A DNA stretch of 64,000 bases. It comes from Terramyces sp. JEL0728. Lineage: Eukaryota; Chytridiomycota; Chytridiomycetes; Rhizophydiales; Terramycetaceae. Shown here one piece after another: positions 58,255 to 64,000 of the stretch. Location: the NCBI GenBank assembly GCA_027603945.1, contig JADIIU010000051.1, positions 31,487-95,486 on the forward strand, written 5' to 3'. Both the position numbers and the translations under genes were made by a program. Within the stretch, counting starts at the first letter, position 1, and each line of letters begins with the position of its first letter. The notes under the pieces were generated by a model, which was not told where the DNA came from, searched no databases, and worked only from the letters and a program-made list of their open reading frames with translations.

Positions 58255-58829
58255 ATGGCCACGGACTTCAAATTGGTAGTCAAACAGTCCCCATTTAAAG
58301 GCCGAGAATCAGGAGTAATGTCGCCGTACTTGAACAGCTTGCTGTAACCCACTACTAACCCCAGATTCCCGCCATTAATCTTGGAATTAGAATTCAGCCA
58401 TCAGCAATCATACACAAAAGTATCTCTTGCTAATTTAGTTGCAATCGTATAATATTATATGCAGTATTTCACTTAACCCGATCGACAAATCAGAAAACTT
58501 GGATGTGCTGGAAAACTCTTATTATTTTAAAACGCGGTTCATGAGAAACTTGGCAGGAGATACGATATGCACCGGAGAGGTACTGTACGATATAGACAAA
58601 ACACCAAAAATATTCTTTTTATTCAACAATCTCAATATTAAAGTGGAAGGAGAGTATTTGCTTACTTGCACTGCCATCGACATTGACCGGTAAGATGAAT
58701 TAATTCAGGCAAAGTATGGATGCAGTTGACACTAAGCCTTTTATGATTTCGCTGAGGTCTAAATACGTCAAGCCAAATCTAAAGACAAGAATATCGCAGG
58801 AGCTGGAAGACCAGCTGGATTGTATATAG
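58255..58829 (+). CDS. Velvet-domain protein 2
   Basis: 171 residues. FKLVVKQSPFKGRESG, FPPLILELEF, PKIFFLFNNLNIKVEGEY and the late block KPFMISLRSKYVKPNL show the same domain as velvet 1. Introns at equivalent places: 58344-58364 (21 nt), 58420-58438 (19) and 58690-58708 (19). The shared intron positions mark a tandem duplication. Ends ELEDQLDCI. Confidence 0.85.
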
Positions 58830-58915
58830 GGTTAATATTTATTCCCACGATACCCGACAAATAAATATAATTTGGTTTAAATGGTATTATTGGATTGTAA
58901 TCATCAAGGGATACG

Positions 58916-61900
58916 TTACCAAATTGAACTAGATTTATCGGCATTACGAGTTCTTTTTGCTGGATGGACAAGTGGTACACCAAAAACATCACAATCAGCA
59001 CTCTTTTCACTCTTGGGACTATTATACCGATTGAAATACGGTGAATATCGATGTGAAGCTTTTTCCATGCGAAAAACTTGAGTAGAATACTTTGATTTGC
59101 CACGATGATAGGGGTTGGGTATAGGTTTTGTCGGCGAGTCGTATTTGGTCGAAGAATAGATAGATTCTTTTTCGGGAAACACATCTGGGTTCTTGAATGA
59201 AGATGAGAGTTCATAAGGCAACTCTTGGTTTGGATCGCCAATCATTTCCATTTCGTAAAAATCCATGTCGTCTGAACTGAGCTGGCTCAAGGTTGAGTCT
59301 CCTGTTAATCCCAGTTCTAACAGCACTTTGTCTGTGTCATTGTTTCCAAATAGCAATTCTGACTCGCATTCAATTTCTGATCCTATATCGACTATATTAT
59401 TCAAAGGCGACATTTGTCTAGTCGAAGAATTGTACTTGATAATACTATCGCTATCTTCTGAATCAGATATTGCAATTGGTTGGCGTTTTGGTGTAGAAAG
59501 CCATAGTAATTCGCACGAACCCATTTCGATTTCGTGTGAATTTTTAATATCTGCAACACCAACCTTAATAATTTCATCAAGCCGTGTATCGGCACTTTTG
59601 CTCTGGGAGTTAATAGCCGAGTAATTCTGCGCAAGTTCGCAAGGGCTGGAACCCATTCGCTCTACTTTTCGTGATTCTGGTATACCGTTTCCACACTTTA
59701 ATGATTCAATGCCTGTATCGATTATTTCTTCGAGCTTGTCGAAAGGATTTTGAGTTTGTGGTTTTAGTCTATGATCTGAGATTGGACCTATTGCTGGGAT
59801 GGTAGGTGTGACAGGCATGGGTATATTTACAATATAGGGGTTTTCATGCACTGTGGATTTTACTGGGGAATATTCTGGTGTTGTAGATAGATTTGGAGGA
59901 TCTATTGAATAAGGCTTATTTGTATCCTCGTCTGTTTGCAAATAAGGAGTATTTATCACTGTACCGTCATCCTTGTTCAAATCAGTGTTCTGCTTTGATT
60001 CCTGCACACACAAATTGTAATCTTTGAAATCGAGATTATTCGCTACCATAAGAAGAAAATTACCAGGTGTGCTATCCAATATTTCAATATACTGTTTAAT
60101 CATTTCATCAAAAGATTCTGCAAATTCAAGAGAGCTGAATCTACTAGAATCTGTAACAGACACTTTCGGTTTACTGCTGAATATTTCTTTAATTTCTTGG
60201 TCAATTAGCTTGTCAAGGATATCATCCACCACAATAGTGGAAATGCTAGCTTGATGTTCGCTATACAGTTCGGCAGAATGCTGGTCTGTACTCACTTTCG
60301 CTGTTTGACTTGACACTTCAACAAGCTTTGGTGCATTTTGCCCTTTAGAATGATCCGCTTCATTAGTAATTTGATCATCTTGGGCATTCATAGAATAATC
60401 AAGTAAAGAGTTGCTAACATCTTGAGCCACTTGTTCCAGCAGGATCTGCAAATCCGATGTGTCTTGAAATAATTTTGTATTTTCAGCAATTTCACCGTCT
60501 TCCAAAACTTGATTGATTTCTTCTTCCGCCTTACTTTTGTCGGCTTTAATTGAATCAAAGGACTGGTTCCCTTTACCTTTCAATTCGTCGCCATAGGTAT
60601 CACTACCAACTGAATCTGATTTCATTACACAGTCCCCGATATTTAATTGTACAGTTCGATCTTTTTCAGTAGCATCCTGTGCACGTTCTGCATCTACAGA
60701 TAGATTGCGCTTGCATTTACCAAACAAATCTTGAGCAAATGAATCCCCTGGTAATTGTTCTGTATCCTTTATGTCCCTTTCTATAATATCAGCGATTTCG
60801 TCAATTTCCGATTCATTTGGACTTTTATTTCCAGATTTCATATAGTCAGTCGGGATTATCATTTCTTCACTTTTAATTATTTCGGTGTTTGTCATGCCAT
60901 TGTTGTTTATATCAACATTGTGAGTACTTGAATTATCGACATTACAAGGTAGCACCCCATCATTATGTATTTCCTCCACTAAATAGATTTTTTCTTTTGT
61001 AATGTTTGATTCCGCCTTGTCTTCAGCTGATAGATCCAATTCACACCCTTTGTTCAATTTAGCAATGAACAAATCAACAGCCTGAAATAGGTTTGATTTA
61101 CTATACTTTTGGTGCTTGTAACCTTCTAAATGTTTTCGCAAATCATCGTATTTCATATTACAGTTTTCACAATATCCAACCATCTTTCTATTTACAATAG
61201 TGCTTTTCGTCAAGTTGCTCTTTGCAGTTGAATTAGTCGTGCAGCTGTTTGAATTAGTAATACTGCTGTGGGATGAAATTGATTCTTTCAAATTGGTTTG
61301 CTTTTCCATTGAAAACGCACTTGGTTTGTCTTTTTTGTACAAGATTGACGGCTGTAGTTGCCCTTGGTATTCTAGTACAGCTCTATACTGGTTTGAGAGA
61401 TCGAGGATTTGAACAAAGGGAAGATGGAATTCTCTTTTGATCCCGCCAGTCTTTTCTAGTGATAGCAGGTGTAATAATTTATTTTTTGAATCCTTCTTTC
61501 TATCACTTTTATCTAACGATATTGGCGGACCTAGTTTTACAGGTTGTCTATTTAAACTGGTGTTCAGCTTGAGTCTTTGATCATTTCTCTGTCCTCTTGC
61601 TCTCTGTTCTCTCGTTGGTCTCTCTTCTTTACCAGATATTCGCTGATCCTGCATGTTTAAATAATCCGGATTGTTCTTGAGTACGTCCAACTTCTTCAAC
61701 ACAGCCGCTAGTTCTACAATAAGCATAAATTACTGGCTTCGCTCCAAGTAATCTTGTTTAATACCGCACAAAACTCGACAATCTCCTGTTGATTACTGAC
61801 AAAATGCGTGATTTCAAGTGAAAGATTTTGTTTAATTTTGGCTCCATAGTCTCTTAACTGATATTTGCTGGAATCTATATTGTCGAAATAAAACACAAAG

Positions 61901-61923
61901 GATTTGAATTTTTCTAATTGCAT
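58916..61923 (-). CDS. DBF4: DBF4/Dfp1/Him1-like regulatory subunit of Cdc7 kinase
   Basis: 995 residues. Motif N (BRCT-like): FKSFVFYFDNIDSSKYQLR. Motif M: REFHLPFVQILDLSNQYRAV. Motif C, the DBF4 zinc finger: VGYCENCNMKYDDLRKHLEG with a distal His pair. A long acidic, Ser/Asn-rich tail follows. DBF4 activates Cdc7 to fire replication origins. One intron, 61714-61733 (20 nt), joins the BRCT part to LAAVLKKLDVLK. The first ATG is at 61923; the frame stays open upstream to 62046 without another ATG, opposite the intron array of the divergent gene. Confidence 0.9.
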
Positions 61924-61938
61924 TGAGATTGTCCGAAA

Positions 61939-62772
61939 ATGAATTTGATTCGAAAATTCTGTTTGGGTTCTGTCGGTGAGTAGGTGTTGACAGCTAGGTA
62001 TCTGATTCGGTAACTGGTAGGAATAGGTACTTGCTGCTAACTCCAAGGTACAAGCCTTTGCTTAATTTCTAGGTAATGGGATGGTAACCTTAGGTACAAT
62101 TCCTCTCATTATTAGGTACCAGAGACACTCATTATTAGGTACCAGAGACACTCATTGACAGGTACCGAATAGAATAATCCAAAGGTATCGCTTACAGCTC
62201 AAAGGTCTATGCTGATCAACAATTGGGCCAAATACAAACCACAATTGAGCCAAATACAAAAACTCTGATCCCAAACACAGTCCTTGAAAAGTTTCACTTG
62301 GTAGGATTAGGCGCAAGAAAAGTAACTTTTCTTAATATTACTGCGTATACAATTTCATTTTACTTGCCACTAAAGAGAGTTGCAAGAGATGAAATGTACG
62401 ATGAATGCTGTCTGCAAATTATTCCATACCGGTACTTGGTGCTAATATAGGTAATGGTGAATTTACCATAGGGATACAGATGGAGCTCATCTAAGAAACG
62501 GGTTCATCCGGCTCTTGAATAAGCAGCCAGAGAAACTAAGCGAAAACGAACTCCAGGAATTCAAGGGATTACTGGCAATCAAGCATTTCAAAAAACAATC
62601 GAAATTAGTGTTTTATAAAAACAAGAACGTATTGTCTGTGTATTACAACGATCAATATATTGGCAGTATGATAGGAAAATTGGGCGAACTGTTGATCAAA
62701 GGGTATTTTACGAATGTATCGCCTTCGTTTACCGAATCCGTTCATGTTGGATTGACCAGGTTTTTGAAATAA
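61939..62772 (+). CDS. Chalcone-isomerase-like fold protein with tandem-intron array
   Basis: 194 residues after splicing; probably mitochondrial (start MNLIRKFCLGSV, basic-hydrophobic, as in Aim18/Aim46-type proteins). Visible domain blocks: KFHLVGLGARKVTFLNITAY, TDGAHLRNGFIRLLNKQ and SVYYNDQYIGSMIG. The first intervening sequence, 61976-62184 (209 nt), is a chain of nine intron-sized units. The second, 62432-62471 (40 nt), is two introns in tandem. Splicing them out gives G|GIAYSSKVY and PYR|DTDGAH, and an exact multiple of three codons. The first exon call depends on the array being one intervening region. Confidence 0.72.
61976..62184 (+). other. Array of nine contiguous GT...AG intron-like units
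   Basis: Units, each starting GT and ending AG, abut exactly: 61976-61997 (22), 61998-62026 (29), 62027-62047 (21), 62048-62072 (25), 62073-62093 (21), 62094-62115 (22), 62116-62138 (23), 62139-62161 (23) and 62162-62184 (23). Several carry branch-like TTGAC, CTAAC or TTAAT near the 3' end. Every junction is AG|GT. Confidence 0.65.
62105..62161 (+). repeat. 23-bp direct tandem repeat inside the intron array
   Basis: Two adjacent 23-bp units (62116-62138 and 62139-62161) share gtaccagagacactcatt and differ only in the last bases before AG. A partial third copy (ctcattattag) precedes them at 62105-62115. Copies meet at AG|GT. Confidence 0.9.
62432..62471 (+). other. Two back-to-back introns (19 + 21 nt) with no exon between
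   Basis: gtacttggtgctaatatag (62432-62450) is followed at once by a second unit, 62451-62471, that starts gtaatgg and ends accatag. Only removal of all 40 nt restores the frame and the conserved RDTDGAHLRNGF; leaving the second unit gives an immediate TAA. Confidence 0.8.
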
Positions 62773-62917
62773 TAAATTCAACTGTACTCCTGTGAGCTTT
62801 CTTTCGAATTATCTACAGACCTAGAATGAATTGCCAGATTAATTGTTTGCATTTACCATTTACAAGGGTTTCAGCAGATCTTCAAAATACGCGGTATCAT
62901 TTGCCAAAACTTACCAA

Positions 62918-63979
62918 ATGAAAAAAAAGTCAAAACTGGAACACCTGGAAATCGAGTATGAAGACCTGATCTGCAAGTTGAAAACCAAAGAATGGGAAAT
63001 GCGGAAACTGCAGGAACTTGTCGAGCAAACAAGAGCTCAATTCGAATCAAAGATCTGCAAGCAAGAGGAACACATAGCTTATTTGGAGAACCATCTTGCT
63101 CTTGGCGAGAATCAGCGGCTAGCAAAGAAACAGAAAGACAAAGATCTGGAATTTGTTGGAGACAAGGAGGAAATTAAACACAAGAGCAAGCAGCTCGAAT
63201 GGAAGCACAAGGACAGGGATACAGACACTGTGCCACCGTTTATTGATCCAAAAGGGAGACTGCCAGAGCATTGCTGTCAGCGTAAAGAGTCCAGCGCTAA
63301 TACCAACAATCCAAAGATATCCATTACCCAACCCACGCCAGAAGCAGCTGTGTCCGATCCAACAAACACAAACAGGAAACGACTCGAGTCTATGCACGAT
63401 GCTGCAACAGTATTTGCTCTGACACCTGAATCAAATGGCAATCAAAATCACGTTCAAAGCACTGCAAAAGAAAAGGTTGCTCCTCCAAAAGAAAGATCGA
63501 AAGCCAGTGCATTCCAGATTGATCCTAATACAGATGCAAGGCTGTTAAGCGACCATATAAACCAATTTCTAAAAGACTACGCTGCTAATAACACCAAAGC
63601 TGCCAAAGATACCGCCAAAGATACCGCCAAAGATACAGAACCGATTACACCAATTTATACCACGCCAAATACCCCTTTGCTAAAGAATATCCCTGTTGAT
63701 AACCTAGATTACCAGCTCATTCCTAAAGCCAAACCACAAGACTTGCACGACCAAACCGAATGGGATCGAATGACAATTATGGAACATAATTTCAAAAACG
63801 AAAACAATCTTGGATTGAATCTAACAGACCAAATTTATTTTGATGCAACACCCGAGCATTTAGAATATCAAATCTCTATTTTCAAAAGCCAAGATGTAGT
63901 TGTTCCATCCTTAGTTGCTCTCTTCAAGTGTATCGTGAAACTTCAAATTTCAAAGTTGCGAAAGCTGTTGAATTGTTAA
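62918..63979 (+). CDS. Coiled-coil protein, unknown, possibly continuing past the right edge
   Basis: 353 residues if it ends at 63979. The N-terminal 90 residues are coiled coil (LEHLEIEYEDLICKLKTK), then a low-complexity basic middle, a TAKD repeat and a C-terminal region DLHDQTEWDRMTIMEHNF. The reported end (KLRKLLNC) looks unnatural. Removing 26 nt from 63931 would instead give FKFAKAVELLIYPFSIG running off the window, but that intron would be longer than the others here. The start could also lie upstream of 62918. Confidence 0.5.
   Translation: MKKKSKLEHLEIEYEDLICKLKTKEWEMRKLQELVEQTRAQFESKICKQEEHIAYLENHLALGENQRLAKKQKDKDLEFVGDKEEIKHKSKQLEWKHKDRDTDTVPPFIDPKGRLPEHCCQRKESSANTNNPKISITQPTPEAAVSDPTNTNRKRLESMHDAATVFALTPESNGNQNHVQSTAKEKVAPPKERSKASAFQIDPNTDARLLSDHINQFLKDYAANNTKAAKDTAKDTAKDTEPITPIYTTPNTPLLKNIPVDNLDYQLIPKAKPQDLHDQTEWDRMTIMEHNFKNENNLGLNLTDQIYFDATPEHLEYQISIFKSQDVVVPSLVALFKCIVKLQISKLRKLLNC
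63602..63637 (+). repeat. 12-bp tandem repeat coding for AKDT
   Basis: Three copies of gccaaagatacc in frame within the coiled-coil gene at the right edge. Confidence 0.9.
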
Positions 63980-64000
63980 TATATCCTTTCAGTATTGGTA

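Noticed and set aside
62185..62204. Tenth intron-like unit directly after the array
   Set aside because: Removing these 20 nt breaks the reading frame into the first domain exon, so it is kept as exon.

Overview
The window is nuclear DNA of a gene-dense eukaryote, most likely a flagellated early-diverging fungus (chytrid, blastoclad or cryptomycotan grade). The fungal signs are homoaconitase of the alpha-aminoadipate lysine route, two velvet-domain genes and a Vam7-type PX-SNARE. The flagellar signs are a complete CEP290 (ciliary transition zone) and a DNAI3/WDR63 axonemal dynein intermediate chain. No species is claimed.

Almost every multi-exon gene is interrupted by extremely short spliceosomal introns. 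I could place about 90, all 19-23 nt. They start GTA (rarely GTG, GTT, GTC or GC), carry a branch-like YTNAY (TTAAT, CTAAC, TTGAC) and end in AG a few bases later. Joining exons across them restores conserved protein motifs and keeps every completed gene an exact multiple of three. The main oddity is a chalcone-isomerase-like gene at 61939-62772: its first intervening sequence is nine intron-sized GT...AG units in a row with AG|GT junctions, and a second site is two introns back to back with no exon between them.

Layout. 1-6.8 kb (minus): AdoMet decarboxylase (running off the left edge), three HMG-box paralogues, and an RGS-domain protein. 7.2-10.6 kb (plus): calcineurin A and a repeat-containing coiled-coil protein. 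10.5-16.4 kb (minus): four tandem secreted or GPI-type aspartic proteases. 16.4-24.3 kb: a hypothetical protein, a seven-helix membrane protein, homoaconitase, a tandem pair of polytopic membrane proteins and an ankyrin protein. 24.4-31.1 kb: a BRPF-like chromatin reader, a quinone oxidoreductase, a myristoylation-type LRR protein, a PX-WD40 fusion and a DUF1295 reductase-like protein. 31.4-39.6 kb: dynein IC, a Golgi-type Ca2+/Mn2+ P-type ATPase, TAF8, and an SH3-WW-PH-RhoGAP protein. 39.7-45.7 kb: FAHD1, a METTL21-like methyltransferase, a hypothetical protein, ABCF protein ARB1, a metallo-beta-lactamase-fold enzyme and ribosomal protein eS26. 46-52.8 kb: CEP290. 52.9-64 kb: an acetyl-CoA transporter, an unresolved locus, Vam7, two velvet genes, DBF4, the chalcone-isomerase-like gene and a coiled-coil protein at the right edge.

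Genes are packed with short spacers. Two divergent pairs have start codons only 9 and 15 bp apart. Functional themes are signalling and transcription control (calcineurin, RGS, RhoGAP, HMG, velvet, TAF8, BRPF, DBF4), endomembranes (Vam7, Pmr1, acetyl-CoA transport), the flagellum (CEP290, DNAI3), and secreted proteolysis. Gene models were built by eye. Starts of the three HMG genes, the locus at 54.4-55.0 kb and the gene at the right edge are not settled.
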